From: Parasulfuritortus cantonensis
Lineage (GTDB): Bacteria; Pseudomonadota; Gammaproteobacteria; Burkholderiales; Thiobacillaceae
DNA length: 64,000 nucleotides
Assembly: GCF_004337445.1 (NCBI RefSeq)
Contig: NZ_SJZB01000014.1
Location: 62,001 to 126,000, forward strand
Direction of reading: 5' to 3'
Shown here: piece after piece, positions 27,106 through 37,253 of the stretch
Layout: the number at the start of each line of letters is the position of its first letter
Position numbering within the stretch: the stretch's first letter is position 1
Notes under the pieces: model-generated
What the model saw: only the letters and a program-made list of their open reading frames with translations
The model's database searches: none
Told to the model about the DNA's origin: nothing
Made by a program: the position numbers and the translations under genes

Positions 27106-28689
27106 ATGGAATTCAAACACCTCAACGACATCGAGAAGGCCACCAAGTCCGGCCAGAACGAACTCTTCCGTTTCGGCATCGGCCTGCTCTTCGTGGTCGG
27201 CGTCATGATGTACGTCGCCATGCGCGGCGAAGGCCACGGCAGCCTGATGCTGGTGATCGCCGCCATGATCGGTGGCTACATGGCGATGAACATCGGCGCC
27301 AACGACGTCGCCAACAACGTCGGCCCGGCGGTCGGCTCCAAGGCCATCACGCTGGCCGGCGCCCTGATCGTGGCGGCCGTGTTCGAGGCCGCCGGGGCGC
27401 TGATCGCCGGCGGCGACGTGGTCGAGACCATCCGCAACGGCATCATCGACCCGACCCGGACCGGCAACGGCGATTCCTTCATCTGGCTGATGATGGCGGC
27501 CCTCCTGGCCGGCGCCCTCTGGCTAAACATCGCCACCGCCATGGGGGCGCCGGTCTCGACCACCCACTCCATCGTCGGTGCCGTCCTCGGCGCCGGCATC
27601 GCCGCCCAGGGCTTCGACGTCGCCAACTGGGCCACCATGGGCACCATCGCGGCCAGCTGGGTGATCTCGCCGATCCTCGGCGGCGTGGTCGCGGCGGCCT
27701 TCCTGTACTTCATCAAGCGCAGCATCACCTACAAGCCCGACATGATCTCCGCCGGGCGCCGGATGGTGCCGCTGCTGGTCGCGGTCATGGCCTGGGCGTT
27801 TTCCACCTACCTGATCCTGAAGGGCCTGAACAAGGTCTGGAAGACCGACTTCCTGAACGCCTCGCTGACCGGCCTGGTGATCGCCATCATGATCTACCTG
27901 ATCGTCGGCCCCCTGGCCGCCAACAAGAAACTCACCGGCGAGACCCCCAAGCAGAGCGTCAACCAGCTGTTCACGACGCCGCTGATCTTCTCCGCCGCCC
28001 TGCTCAGCTTCGCCCATGGCGCCAACGACGTCGCCAACGCGGTCGGCCCCCTGGCCGCCATCTCCGACGTCATCGTCCACAGCGGCGGCGAGGTCGGCGC
28101 CAAGGCCTCCATCCCGCTCTGGGTGATGGTGGTGGGCGCCCTAGGCATCGCCATCGGGCTCGGCCTGTACGGCCCCAAGGTGATCCGCACCATCGGCTCG
28201 GAGATCACCGAGCTGGACCAGATGCGTGCCTACTGCATCGCCATGGCCGCCGCGGTCACCGTCATCCTGGCCTCGCAGCTGGGCCTGCCGGTCAGCTCCA
28301 CCCACATCGCCGTGGGCGGCGTCTTCGGGGTCGGCTTCCTGCGCGAATACCTGAAGAGCAACTACGCCCGCATGCTGGAGGTGATCAAGGCGCACCATGC
28401 CGAGGACGACCAGGCCGCCATCGACGCCTTCATGGCCAAGTTCCGGATCGCCTCGATCGAGGAAAAGGGACACATGCTCACCGACCTCAAGGAGCAGGCC
28501 AAGCAGTCCCTCGACCCGGCGCATTTCTCCAAGCTGGAGCGCAAGGGGCTGAAGAAGATCTACCGGCACGAACTGGTGAAGCGCTCGCAACTGCTGCGCA
28601 TCGGCGCCGCCTGGGTGATCACCGTGCCGGCCTCGGCGCTGATGGCGGCCCTGCTCTACTACATGATCCGCGGCATGATGCTGGGCTGA
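27106..28689 (+). CDS. Pit-type inorganic phosphate transporter
   Basis: 527 residues from ATG 27106; an in-frame GTG at 27085 is the alternative. Two inverted PHO4 signature repeats are present (GANDVANNVGPAVGSKAIT and AHGANDVANAVGPLAAISD), with about ten membrane segments and a cytosolic loop near residues 420-480. It imports metal-phosphate by proton symport in the inner membrane. Divergence from phoBR across a Pho box suggests phosphate control, which is unusual for Pit proteins since most are constitutive. Confidence 0.9.
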   Translation: MEFKHLNDIEKATKSGQNELFRFGIGLLFVVGVMMYVAMRGEGHGSLMLVIAAMIGGYMAMNIGANDVANNVGPAVGSKAITLAGALIVAAVFEAAGALIAGGDVVETIRNGIIDPTRTGNGDSFIWLMMAALLAGALWLNIATAMGAPVSTTHSIVGAVLGAGIAAQGFDVANWATMGTIAASWVISPILGGVVAAAFLYFIKRSITYKPDMISAGRRMVPLLVAVMAWAFSTYLILKGLNKVWKTDFLNASLTGLVIAIMIYLIVGPLAANKKLTGETPKQSVNQLFTTPLIFSAALLSFAHGANDVANAVGPLAAISDVIVHSGGEVGAKASIPLWVMVVGALGIAIGLGLYGPKVIRTIGSEITELDQMRAYCIAMAAAVTVILASQLGLPVSSTHIAVGGVFGVGFLREYLKSNYARMLEVIKAHHAEDDQAAIDAFMAKFRIASIEEKGHMLTDLKEQAKQSLDPAHFSKLERKGLKKIYRHELVKRSQLLRIGAAWVITVPASALMAALLYYMIRGMMLG

Positions 28690-28695
28690 AGCGGC

Positions 28696-28713
28696 CCGGC
28701 GCCGCGGCGCCGG
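28696..28713. terminator. Perfect GC palindrome between convergent genes
   Basis: CCGGCGCCGCGGCGCCGG lies 7 bp after the transporter stop and before the end of the oppositely transcribed small gene. It has no T tract, so intrinsic termination is uncertain. Confidence 0.35.
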
Positions 28714-28731
28714 ACCCGCACCGGCGTGGCC

Positions 28732-29121
28732 TTACTGCTTCTTGCCGGCCCCGCACTTGTTCGGCTCGGGCATGCCCATGGCGGCCCCGCACTTGCCCTC
28801 GCCGCACTTGGCTTCGCCGGCCTTGGCCTCGGTGCTCTTGGCCTTGCTCTTCGCCTTGTCCTTGGCGGCCTTCGCCTTGTCCTTGCTGGCGGTCGCCTTC
28901 TCGGCGCTGGTCTTGCCCGGTTCCGCCTTGTTGGCGTCGCCCATGCCCATGGCGGCGCCGCACTTGCCGCACTTGGCCTCGTCCGCCGCCGCCTGGTGGA
29001 AGGCGCCGTTGCCGGCCGGCGTCGCGAACGGGTTGTCGGCCGCCGCCGCCGGCAAGGCGAAGGTCACACCGGCGGCCAATGCCCAGGCCAGGGACGACAG
29101 GTTCTTTTGCTTGCGTTGCAT
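28732..29121 (-). CDS. Exported KCG-repeat protein, HvfA-like
   Basis: 129 residues from ATG 29121. A signal peptide (residues 1-27, ending ALPAAA) is followed by ADNPFA, the conserved start of mature HvfA-type precursors. All five Cys occur as KCG (Cys51, 54, 106, 111, 123), one within the EGKCG motif. A Lys/Ala-rich spacer lies at 70-100. HvfA peptides are converted by HvfB/HvfC (DUF692 enzymes) into oxazolone/thioamide metal-binding products. No such enzymes lie nearby, so this copy may be an orphan precursor or simply a metal-binding periplasmic protein. A possible -10 box TAATAT lies at 29182-29177. Assignment rests on the export signal, NPFA and KCG motifs. Confidence 0.65.
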   Translation of the reverse strand: MQRKQKNLSSLAWALAAGVTFALPAAAADNPFATPAGNGAFHQAAADEAKCGKCGAAMGMGDANKAEPGKTSAEKATASKDKAKAAKDKAKSKAKSTEAKAGEAKCGEGKCGAAMGMPEPNKCGAGKKQ

Positions 29122-29230
29122 GGCGATCTCCTCGGAACGTGACGGGCGGCCGCAGGGCGGGCCGCCGGGAGCCGCCATATTACCCCCGCTTCGGCGATTT
29201 TAATGAGCCGAATTAACAAGATACGTCGAT

Positions 29231-29257
29231 CTTGAAAACGGCCTGGACGCCTATATT
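29231..29257 (+). promoter_or_regulatory. Sigma-32-like heat-shock promoter
   Basis: CTTGAAA (29231-29237), a 12-bp spacer and CCTATATT (29250-29257) resemble the RpoH consensus CTTGAAA / CCCCATnT. It lies 50 bp before an Hsp20 gene. The 14-bp distance between TTGAAA and TATATT is poor for sigma-70. Confidence 0.5.
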
Positions 29258-29307
29258 GAAAGTACCAGGCGGGTACACCGCCAGCCAGATCAGAAAGGAG
29301 GTTCGAT

Positions 29308-29736
29308 ATGGCCAACATCGTACGCCGTGATCCATTTGCAGTAGACGACCTGTTCGACGATCTGATGAAGGGCTTCTTCGTCCGTCCGGTGCGCTACCCG
29401 AGCGGCGAAGCCGTACAGATCAAGATGGACGTCAAGGAAGACGACAAGGCCTATACCGTGCACGCCGAGATGCCGGGTGCCAGGAAGGAAGACATCCACG
29501 TCAGCGTCGAGGGCGGCCTGGTCACCATCGCGGCCGAAGTGAAGCGGGCGAGCGAGCAGAAGGAAGGCGAAAAGGTGCTCCACAGCGAACGCTACTACGG
29601 CACGGTGTCGCGTAGCTTCTCGCTCGGCCAGGAGGTCGACGACGCCAACGCCAAGGCCCGCTTCGACAACGGCGTCCTGGAACTGACGCTGCCCAAGCGG
29701 GCGACGTCGGCGAGCCGCCGCCTGGCGATCGAATAA
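29308..29736 (+). CDS. Small heat-shock protein, Hsp20/alpha-crystallin family
   Basis: 142 residues behind a strong AGGAGG site. The alpha-crystallin domain covers about residues 35-130 (IKMDVKEDDKAYTVHAEMPG, SFSLGQEVDD, FDNGVLELTLPKR). The C-terminal I-x-I/V-type anchor is replaced by SRRLAIE. It is a cytosolic ATP-independent holdase for unfolding proteins. It is a single gene, bounded by a heat-shock-like promoter and a strong terminator. Confidence 0.92.
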   Translation: MANIVRRDPFAVDDLFDDLMKGFFVRPVRYPSGEAVQIKMDVKEDDKAYTVHAEMPGARKEDIHVSVEGGLVTIAAEVKRASEQKEGEKVLHSERYYGTVSRSFSLGQEVDDANAKARFDNGVLELTLPKRATSASRRLAIE

Positions 29737-29753
29737 AGGCGGCGCGCTGGTAC

Positions 29754-29784
29754 AAAAGGGCGGCCGATGCCGCCCTTTTCTTTT
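29754..29784 (+). terminator. Rho-independent terminator after hsp20
   Basis: GGGCGGC (29758-29764), loop CGAT, GCCGCCC (29769-29775), then TTTTCTTTT. A run of A precedes the stem, so it could also work on the other strand. It lies 17 bp after the hsp20 stop and just before argB. Confidence 0.88.
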
Positions 29785-29812
29785 GTAAAATCCGCGCAAC
29801 CCACAGCCCTAG

Positions 29813-30709
<897 letters not shown>

Positions 30710-30724
30710 GCGGGCCGGCGCGCG

Positions 30725-31126
30725 CTACTTCTCGCCCGAGAGGGCGTCGCGCAACTTGCAGATGAGGCCGCCGATGGGACGCGGCTTGGCCGGCGTCACG
30801 TGGTGTTCGACGTAGTCGGCCGCGGCCCGGGCCGGGTCCGGCTCGGCGGTGAGCACCGCCTCGATGCCGCGCTTGGCCATCTTGGCGACGAAGCTGTCGC
30901 CCGCGCTGGCGCCGATCACCGCCGTGCAGCCGGCCAGCGGATGCGGCGCGTCGCCCTGGTAGTGGTGGAACACGAATTCCTTGGCCAGGGCGACCCGGCC
31001 GACCTCGGCCACCCGCGCCGGCTCGCCCGGGCTGCCGGCCTCGGCCTCGTAGACGATCCAGTCGGCACACTTGCCGATGTGCCCGGCCACCGTGCGGCCG
31101 TCCCGACTCGCCACCGCGATGCGCAT
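30725..31126 (-). CDS. NifX/NifB-type cofactor-binding domain protein
   Basis: 133 residues, a single dinitrogenase iron-molybdenum cofactor biosynthesis domain (MRIAVASRDGRTVAGHIGKCADWIVYE, GCTAVIGASAGDSFVAKMAKRGIEAV). Members bind Fe-S or FeMo precursor clusters. No nif gene lies in the window, so the partner here is unknown; a general Fe-S or redox role is possible. It lies 27 bp downstream of the glyoxalase gene start-to-stop on the same strand, and tail to tail with argB. Confidence 0.8.
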   Translation of the reverse strand: MRIAVASRDGRTVAGHIGKCADWIVYEAEAGSPGEPARVAEVGRVALAKEFVFHHYQGDAPHPLAGCTAVIGASAGDSFVAKMAKRGIEAVLTAEPDPARAAADYVEHHVTPAKPRPIGGLICKLRDALSGEK

Positions 31127-31153
31127 GTCCGTGTCCTTTCCCGGCCGGTCCGC

Positions 31154-31570
31154 CTACCAGACGCCGGTGTTCGGCATCGACGCCCAGGGCTCCTGCGGCG
31201 CCAGGGCCGGGCCACGCTGGAGCAACTCGATGGAGATCAGGTCGGGCGAGCGCACGAAGGCCATGCGGCCGTCGCGCGGCGGCCTGTTGATGGTGACGCC
31301 GGCCTCCTGCAGGCGCCGGCACACGGCGTAGACGTCGTCGACCGCGTAGGCGACGTGGCCGAAGTTGCGGGCCGTGCCGTAATCCTCGTCGTCCCAGTTG
31401 TAGGTCAGCTCGATCTGCGCCGCCTCGTCGCCCGGCGCGGCCAGGAAGACCAGGGTGTAGCGCCCCTCCGGATGCTCGGAGCGCCTGACCTCGGCGAGGC
31501 CGAGGACGCCGTAGAAGGCCAGCGACGCATCGAGGTCGCGCACCCGTACCATGGTGTGGAGATATTTCAT
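31154..31570 (-). CDS. gloA: Lactoylglutathione lyase (glyoxalase I)
   Basis: 138 residues from ATG 31570. The four metal ligands of glyoxalase I are in place: His5 (KYLHTMVRV), Glu54 (IELTYNW), His72 ([10 protein letters not shown]) and Glu115 (SIELLQR). It converts the hemithioacetal of methylglyoxal and glutathione to S-lactoylglutathione. It precedes the NifX-like gene and may share its transcript. Confidence 0.92.
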   Translation of the reverse strand: MKYLHTMVRVRDLDASLAFYGVLGLAEVRRSEHPEGRYTLVFLAAPGDEAAQIELTYNWDDEDYGTARNFGHVAYAVDDVYAVCRRLQEAGVTINRPPRDGRMAFVRSPDLISIELLQRGPALAPQEPWASMPNTGVW

Positions 31571-31628
31571 TGCCGTAGTCCTTCTCGCATGCCCGGCCGC
31601 TAGCATAGCCGCTTCCCGGCCGGGCCGG

Positions 31629-33878
31629 CTATTCGCGCGCCCCGGCCAGGGCATGGCGCAACTCGTCGGTGACCGAGGCGAGGCGGGCCGACAGATGGGC
31701 GCCGATGTCGCGCATCAGGGCGAGGGCGATGTCCGGGTGCTCCCGGTGCAGCCGCGCCATGTCGCCCTCGTGCAGGCTGAGCGCCTCGGAGCCGTCGGCG
31801 GTGGCGATGGCGTCGGCCGAGCGCGGCGCGCCGCGCAGGATCGCCATCTCGCCGAAGAAGGCGCCGGCCCGCAGCACCACCAGGCGCTTGAAGCGGCCGC
31901 CCTCGCCGAGCGGGACCCGGATCTCGATGCGGCCGGCCAGGAGCAGGTACAGGGTATCGCCCGGATCGCCGCGCCGGAACAGCGCCTCGCCCTTGCCGTA
32001 GCGGTGCCGGCCGGTGTACTCGAGGAGGACGGCGACCTGCGCGGCGTCCAGGCCGTGCAGGGCGTCGATCCCGTGTCCGGCCGGCTTGCCGGCGGCATCC
32101 TGGTCGGCCGCCAGGAGGACATCCTCGGCCGCCTCCAGGGCCAGGTCGGCATCGTCATACCAGACGGCCGCGGGCAGGCGGTTGTGCACGCTGGACTCGA
32201 CGATCAGGCGGCCGCGCGTCTCCTCCGGCGTGATCGAGGCGAGCGCCAGGGTGATGCCGCGCTGGCCCAGTTGCCGGGCGATGCGTTGGATCGCCCCCGC
32301 CCCCGAGGCCTCGATCGTACCCACCTGGCGGAAATCCAGGATGATGTGGCGCACCTCGCCGGCCAGGGCCTCCACCTCGTCCATGAGCAGTTCGCCGCTG
32401 CCGAAGAACAGCGGCCCGGACAGTTCGACCAGGGCGATCCGGCCACCCTGCCGGCGCAGTACCTCCATGTCCGCCAGCGGCCGCATGACCGCCGAGTGGC
32501 GCCGGTCGCCCGGATAGACGCGGGCGACGATGGAACGGCTGTGGTGGCGGACGAACAGGACCATGGCGAGCAGGACCCCGGCCGCCATGGCGGCGAGCAG
32601 GTTGACCGTGACCGCCACGGCCATGACCACCGCCATCACGGCCAGGTTGCTGCGCACCTGGGCCTGGAACTCGGCATTGCCCTCGCCCCGCCACCAGGCG
32701 CGCAGCTGCATGCGCCCCCAGCGGTCGACGATGCTCCCGGCCATGTAGAGCAGCAGGACCGCCACCGCCAGCTTGGGAATCCAGGCCACGAACAGGGGCG
32801 TCATGAGCAACAGGGCGGCCATGGTGCCGGCGAAGGCGACGCTGGCCAGGCGGCCGTGGCCGCCGACCTGGCGCGCGACCAGTTGCCTGGAGTTGGACGG
32901 CGCGCTGGGCAGGGCACCGAGCAGCCCGCACAGGCAGTTGGCCAGGCCCTGGCCGAGCAGCAAGCGGCGGCTGTCGTGGCGGGTGCCGTCGACCAGGTCC
33001 TGCTGGTTGGCGATGACCAGCGCCTCGAGGGAATTCAGCGTCGCGACGGAGAGCGCCGGCACCAGGGCGAGGAGCAGGTCGCGGCGCCAGTCGAGGCCGG
33101 CCGCCGACGTGAAGTCGAGTGCCGCGACCCCGCTGCTGGGGGTGGCGACGGCGACCGCCGGCAGCATCTCGCCCAGGTCCAGGCCGGGCAGCCAGTGGCC
33201 GAACGCGAAATAGGCCAGGGTGCCGGCCGCCAGGCCGACCAGCGACCAGTGCAGCTTGGGCAGCCGGCGCTGGACCCGGTACATGAGCAGCAGCAGGGCC
33301 AGCGCGACCAGCAGCCGGGACAGGACTTCGACGGCACCGGGCCCGCTGCCGGCCTGGCCGCCCGTGGCCGAGAAGATGATCGCCAGGGCGCCCAGCATCA
33401 TGGACAGGGCGACGCCGTTGGTGAAGCCGGCCAGCACCGGCAGCGGCGTGAAGCGGATGATCCGGCCCAGGTCGAAGAGCCCGAAGGCCGCCTGGATCAG
33501 GCCGGCCTGGACGACGCAGGCCATGGCGACGAAGGCGACCCGGGCCGGGTCGAAGGTGCCGCCCGGACCGGCCAGTCCGGCCAGCAGGGCCGCGAAGATC
33601 AGCGTCTGGGCCGGGCGCGGGCCGCCGAAGCTCGGCCCGGAACCGCCCACCAGGGCCGGCACCAGGCTGCCCAGCACGGAGGCCAGGAAGGCGGCGACGA
33701 TGCCGGTATTGGCGAAGCCGTGGCCGAGGCCGGCGTAGGCCAGGAAGCCGTAGCCGACGTCGGTCGCGAACAGGCCGAGCGCCGTCACGGCGCCGGCGCC
33801 GGCGTAGGCGCTCAGGCCGGCGGCGGGCGGCTTGGGCGCGCGGCCCGGGAGGGGGTGTTGCGGTTCGTTTTCCGGCAC
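31629..33878 (-). CDS. SulP-family anion transporter fused to STAS and cyclic-nucleotide domains
   Basis: 749 residues from a GTG start at 33878 with a poor ribosome site, so the start is uncertain. Residues about 25-430 form the SLC26/SulP membrane domain ([33 protein letters not shown]). A STAS domain follows (about 450-560, [19 protein letters not shown]). A CRP-like cNMP-binding domain (about 600-735, [39 protein letters not shown]) ends the protein. It probably moves sulfate, bicarbonate or another anion under nucleotide control. The substrate is unknown. Confidence 0.85.
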   Translation of the reverse strand: MPENEPQHPLPGRAPKPPAAGLSAYAGAGAVTALGLFATDVGYGFLAYAGLGHGFANTGIVAAFLASVLGSLVPALVGGSGPSFGGPRPAQTLIFAALLAGLAGPGGTFDPARVAFVAMACVVQAGLIQAAFGLFDLGRIIRFTPLPVLAGFTNGVALSMMLGALAIIFSATGGQAGSGPGAVEVLSRLLVALALLLLMYRVQRRLPKLHWSLVGLAAGTLAYFAFGHWLPGLDLGEMLPAVAVATPSSGVAALDFTSAAGLDWRRDLLLALVPALSVATLNSLEALVIANQQDLVDGTRHDSRRLLLGQGLANCLCGLLGALPSAPSNSRQLVARQVGGHGRLASVAFAGTMAALLLMTPLFVAWIPKLAVAVLLLYMAGSIVDRWGRMQLRAWWRGEGNAEFQAQVRSNLAVMAVVMAVAVTVNLLAAMAAGVLLAMVLFVRHHSRSIVARVYPGDRRHSAVMRPLADMEVLRRQGGRIALVELSGPLFFGSGELLMDEVEALAGEVRHIILDFRQVGTIEASGAGAIQRIARQLGQRGITLALASITPEETRGRLIVESSVHNRLPAAVWYDDADLALEAAEDVLLAADQDAAGKPAGHGIDALHGLDAAQVAVLLEYTGRHRYGKGEALFRRGDPGDTLYLLLAGRIEIRVPLGEGGRFKRLVVLRAGAFFGEMAILRGAPRSADAIATADGSEALSLHEGDMARLHREHPDIALALMRDIGAHLSARLASVTDELRHALAGARE

Positions 33879-33955
33879 CGGGCGGCCGTTGGTTTGCGCG
33901 GGACCGGCGCAGTATGGCGCGCGACCGTGTCAGGGCCGCGTCACCGGGCCGCCGG

Positions 33956-35305
33956 CTAGCCGGCGGCGATGCGCGCGCCGGCCCGCAGCCAGTCGAGCCA
34001 CGCCGCCATGCCCTCGCCGCTGACCGCCGACACCTTGAGCACGGCCAGCTTGGGGTTGATCCGGCGCGCGTAGTCGACGCAGCGTTCGACGTCGAAGCTG
34101 AGGTGCGGCAGCAGGTCGACCTTGCTGAGCAGCATCAGGTCGGCGGCGTGGAACATGTCCGGGTACTTGAGCGGCTTGTCCTCGCCTTCGGTCACGGACA
34201 GGATCACCACCTTGTGCGCCTCGCCGAGATCGAACGCGGCCGGGCAGACCAGGTTGCCGACGTTCTCGATCATCAGCAGGCTGCCGCGCGCCGGCGTCAG
34301 CCGGGTCAAGGCCTGGCCGACCATCAGGGCGTCCAGGTGGCAGCCCTTGCCGGTGTTGACCTGCACCGCCGCCGCCCCGGTGGCGCGGATGCGGTCGGCG
34401 TCGTTGCTGGTCTGCTGGTCGCCTTCGACGACGCTGACCGGCGGTTCGCCGGCCAGGGCCTCGATGGTCTTCACCAGCAGGGTGGTCTTGCCGGAGCCGG
34501 GGCTGGATACCAGGTTGACGGCGAAGACGCCCTGCTCGGCCAGCCAGCGGCGGTTCTGCGCCGCCAGGGCATCGTTCTTGCCCAGGATGTCCTGCTCGAT
34601 CCGGACCATGCGGTCCTGGCTCAGGCCGGGCGCGTGGGCATGGGCCGGGCCGAGGCCGTAGTGGAGGTCGTGGCCGTGCTGATGGGGGGCATCGGGCGCG
34701 TGCAGGGCGGCATCGCCGTGGCCATGCTCGTGCGCCAGGCCGGCGCCGTGCAGCTCGCCATGGTCGTGGGCGGTGCCGGCGTCGTCGTGGACGTGCATGT
34801 GCTGGTGTTCGTGGCTGTGGGCATGGCCGTGGGCGTGGCTGTGCACGGTGCCGTCGTCGTGCCAATGGCTGTGCTCGTGCTGATGGCTGTGTTCGTGGCT
34901 GTGCGCGTGGCCGTGGGCATGCTCGTGCTCGTGGCCCGGCGCGCCGGCGTGCAGCTCGGCCTCGCCGTGGTCGTGGCCGTGCGGCGCATCGGCCGGGTGC
35001 AGCTCGCCGTGGCCGTGGCCGGCCGCCGCGTCGGCATGGTCATGCTCGTGGGCGTGCTCATGGCTGTGGACATGGCCGTGCGGGTGCTCGTGCACGGTGC
35101 CGTCGGCGTGGCTGTGCGCGTGGCTGTGTTCGTGGCCGTGCTCGTGCTGATGCGCGTGCTCGTGGCCATGGCTGTGGCCGCCCAGGCCGTAGCCGTGGCT
35201 GTGGACGTGCCGGTATACCGTGCCGTCCGCGCCGACGTGTTCGTGTTCCAGTTCCTCACCCTCGATCCGGGTCTCGCCCTTACCGCAACCGCATACCGTG
35301 CACAT
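33956..35305 (-). CDS. hypB: Hydrogenase nickel-incorporation GTPase HypB with very long His-rich tract
   Basis: 449 residues. The N terminus MCTVCGCG has the CxxCxC nickel site. Residues about 20-235 hold roughly 70 histidines, mainly H-x-H-x series with three repeats built on DGTV-(H/Y). The G domain follows with the P-loop ([13 protein letters not shown]), metal/GTP switch ([10 protein letters not shown]), [10 protein letters not shown] and LSKVDLLP. HypB loads nickel into the hydrogenase large subunit using GTP, together with HypA. The tract would store nickel and is far longer than in most HypB. It is the last gene of the hup operon. Confidence 0.95.
   Translation of the reverse strand: MCTVCGCGKGETRIEGEELEHEHVGADGTVYRHVHSHGYGLGGHSHGHEHAHQHEHGHEHSHAHSHADGTVHEHPHGHVHSHEHAHEHDHADAAAGHGHGELHPADAPHGHDHGEAELHAGAPGHEHEHAHGHAHSHEHSHQHEHSHWHDDGTVHSHAHGHAHSHEHQHMHVHDDAGTAHDHGELHGAGLAHEHGHGDAALHAPDAPHQHGHDLHYGLGPAHAHAPGLSQDRMVRIEQDILGKNDALAAQNRRWLAEQGVFAVNLVSSPGSGKTTLLVKTIEALAGEPPVSVVEGDQQTSNDADRIRATGAAAVQVNTGKGCHLDALMVGQALTRLTPARGSLLMIENVGNLVCPAAFDLGEAHKVVILSVTEGEDKPLKYPDMFHAADLMLLSKVDLLPHLSFDVERCVDYARRINPKLAVLKVSAVSGEGMAAWLDWLRAGARIAAG
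34640..35250 (-). repeat. Low-complexity His-codon repeat region in hypB
   Basis: CAC/CAT-rich imperfect repeats with three longer units that share (A/D)DGTV followed by HSH/HEH strings. The periodicity leaves open frames on both strands, but only the hypB frame is functional. Confidence 0.8.
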
Positions 35306-35345
35306 TCCGTTCTCCTGACTCGGACCGCCCCGCCGGGGCGGCCCC

Positions 35346-35687
35346 TTATTCCACCAGCAGGTCCTTGACCCGCATCTCCATGCCCCCGGTCGCCTGCACC
35401 TGGTAGCTGCCGCAGCGCGGACAGGCCTCGTACAGGGCCGCGATCGGCACGCTGTCGGCGCATTGCATGCACCAGCCCAGGCCGGGCGTGACCTCGAACA
35501 CCACCGCCGCGCCCTCGGCCGGGCCGCCGCGCAGGACCGCGTCCATGCAGAAGCGCATGGCCTCCACCTCGACGCCGGACAGGGCCCCGATCTCCAGGCG
35601 GATTTCCTTCACCTTGCTGCAGCCGGCCTCGGCGACCGCCTTTTCGACGATCTCCATGACCCCTTCGGCCAGGGACATCTCATGCAT
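35346..35687 (-). CDS. hypA: Hydrogenase nickel-insertion protein HypA
   Basis: 113 residues. It starts MHEMSLAE, with the nickel-binding His2, and has the structural zinc site WCMQC...CPRCGS. It delivers nickel with HypB to the HupL precursor, perhaps also to HoxC. It overlaps the hupK stop by 8 bp; a 40-bp gap follows before hypB. Confidence 0.95.
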   Translation of the reverse strand: MHEMSLAEGVMEIVEKAVAEAGCSKVKEIRLEIGALSGVEVEAMRFCMDAVLRGGPAEGAAVVFEVTPGLGWCMQCADSVPIAALYEACPRCGSYQVQATGGMEMRVKDLLVE

Positions 35688-36774
35688 CGCTCACCTCGAT
35701 CCCGCACGCCACGCACGGGTCCATGGCCAGCACCATGCGGCGCGCCCGCGCCGCCAGGTCGGCCGCGTCGGGCAGGCCGCGCAGGGCCGCCGCCAACGGA
35801 CCGTCGGGCTGGAAGTTCCATTCCGTGGGGGCGACGATAGCGTAGCGCGCGACGCGCCCCGACTCCAGCGCCACGGCATGGATGAGCAGGCCGCGCGCCG
35901 TCTCCACCGCGGCGATGCCGAGTCCCGGGGCGGGGTTCCAGGCTGCGGCGAGGCCGGCGCCGGCGTCCGCCGGACGTACCGCCAGGCGCACCAGTTCGAG
36001 CAGGCGGGCGAGCATGCGGGCGCCGAAGCCGGCGCCACGGGCCGCCGACCAGGCGCGCAGCAGCGGCTCGGCGCGGCCGCGCGCCAGGGCGCCGGTCTCG
36101 ACCCGGGCACCGGCCAGGCGCGGCCGCATGGCGTAGTCCTCGTCGGCCAGGGCCTGGCGCGCCACCGCCTCGATGGCGGCCGCCTCCAGGCCGGCCAGGG
36201 GCGGCAGCAGGGCCGGCGCGGCCACCGCCGCCTCGCGTTCGAGGCCGGCGCAGAGGCGGGCCGGCAGGGTCGCGCCGGCGTTCCGCCAGGCGTCGAAGGC
36301 GGCCAGGCCGTCCGGCCCGGACACCCGTTCCAGCCAGGCGGCCGGGGCCTCGCCCAGGACCGACCCGGCCACCAGGTCGGCGAGCAGCGCCCGGTCCAGG
36401 CCGGCCCCGGTGGGCCGCAGCCGGCGCAGATCCGCCGCCGCGTCGGCCAGGCCGGCCTGGCGCGGCCAGTCGAGGAGGAGGCGCCAGGCATGCTCATGGG
36501 CCATCTCGGCCAGGATGCGGCCGGCCCGGTCCGGCCCGGGCCCGGCGGCGGGCCGGCCGGCGGCCGCCTCGGTGGCCAGTTCGGCGGCGCTGCGCTGGGC
36601 CTGGCCGCACAGGCTGAACAGCATGCCGACCAGTTGCACGGCGCGCTCCGGCGTCTGGCCGGCGAGCAGGCGTTGGGCGAGCGGCCGCCGGGTGCTGGCG
36701 ATGGCGACCTCGGGGGGCCGGCCCGGACGCCGCGTCAGGGCGACGTCGATGCGGCCCTCGGGCAGCCCGATCAT
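35680..36774 (-). CDS. hupK: Hydrogenase maturation protein HupK
   Basis: 364 residues from ATG 36774. It is a reduced relative of the hydrogenase large subunit: the C-terminal MDPCVACGIEV keeps the CxxC active-site pair, but the N-terminal pair is reduced to LFSLCGQ, so it cannot hold a NiFe centre. HupK is thought to act as a scaffold when the Fe(CN)2CO unit is handed over, especially in aerobic hydrogenase synthesis. Its start overlaps the hupJ stop. Confidence 0.85.
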   Translation of the reverse strand: MIGLPEGRIDVALTRRPGRPPEVAIASTRRPLAQRLLAGQTPERAVQLVGMLFSLCGQAQRSAAELATEAAAGRPAAGPGPDRAGRILAEMAHEHAWRLLLDWPRQAGLADAAADLRRLRPTGAGLDRALLADLVAGSVLGEAPAAWLERVSGPDGLAAFDAWRNAGATLPARLCAGLEREAAVAAPALLPPLAGLEAAAIEAVARQALADEDYAMRPRLAGARVETGALARGRAEPLLRAWSAARGAGFGARMLARLLELVRLAVRPADAGAGLAAAWNPAPGLGIAAVETARGLLIHAVALESGRVARYAIVAPTEWNFQPDGPLAAALRGLPDAADLAARARRMVLAMDPCVACGIEVSDA

Positions 36775-37253
36775 GCCTGCTTGGCGCCCGGGATCAGGGC
36801 GCGGAAGAAACCGCGCCGGCCCTGGTCCGGCTCGTCCTTGGCCGGCGGCGCCGGCTTGGCCGGGGCCACGAAGACCCGCTTGGCGATTTCCTCGGCCACC
36901 GCCATGACGTCGGCCTGGCTGGCGAACTGGGACATCGGCGAGATGAGCGGGCAGGCGAAGTAGAGCCCGAGGCCGTCCTCGTGGGCGGCGGCGAACTCGT
37001 AATTGCCGGACGGCAGGGCGAGGACGCGCTCGCTCAGGTCGGCCGCCTCGTCGGCGCCGGTCGGGCAGGCCACCAGGTTCAGGAACCAGGGCGTCACCAG
37101 GACACCGAGCCAGTAGTCCTGCCAAGGCCGGAAACCCACCGCCGCCACCGCCAGGGCGGGGTTGAGGATGGGCAGCCCGGCCATGCGCTCGGCGGCGATG
37201 CGGCTGAAGGTGGCCTCCAGGCGGGCACTGGGATCGTCTTGTCTGTCAGTCAT
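36771..37253 (-). CDS. hupJ: NiFe-hydrogenase assembly chaperone HupJ/HybE
   Basis: 160 residues. Homologue of HybE, with PWFLNLVACP, LPSGNYEFAAAHED and YFACPLISPMSQF. A Pro/Lys-rich tail (RVFVAPAKPAPPAKDEPDQG) follows. HybE-type chaperones bind hydrogenase subunits before Tat export. It overlaps rubredoxin hupI by 8 bp and hupK by 4 bp. Confidence 0.88.
   Translation of the reverse strand: MTDRQDDPSARLEATFSRIAAERMAGLPILNPALAVAAVGFRPWQDYWLGVLVTPWFLNLVACPTGADEAADLSERVLALPSGNYEFAAAHEDGLGLYFACPLISPMSQFASQADVMAVAEEIAKRVFVAPAKPAPPAKDEPDQGRRGFFRALIPGAKQA

Noticed and set aside
34640-35250. Short regular repeats that look like a CRISPR or satellite array
   Set aside because: Units are imperfect, have no unique spacers of constant length and encode in-frame H-x-H strings of HypB.
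35680-36774. A third hydrogenase large subunit
   Set aside because: The N-terminal active-site cysteine pair is missing; it is HupK, a scaffold relative.
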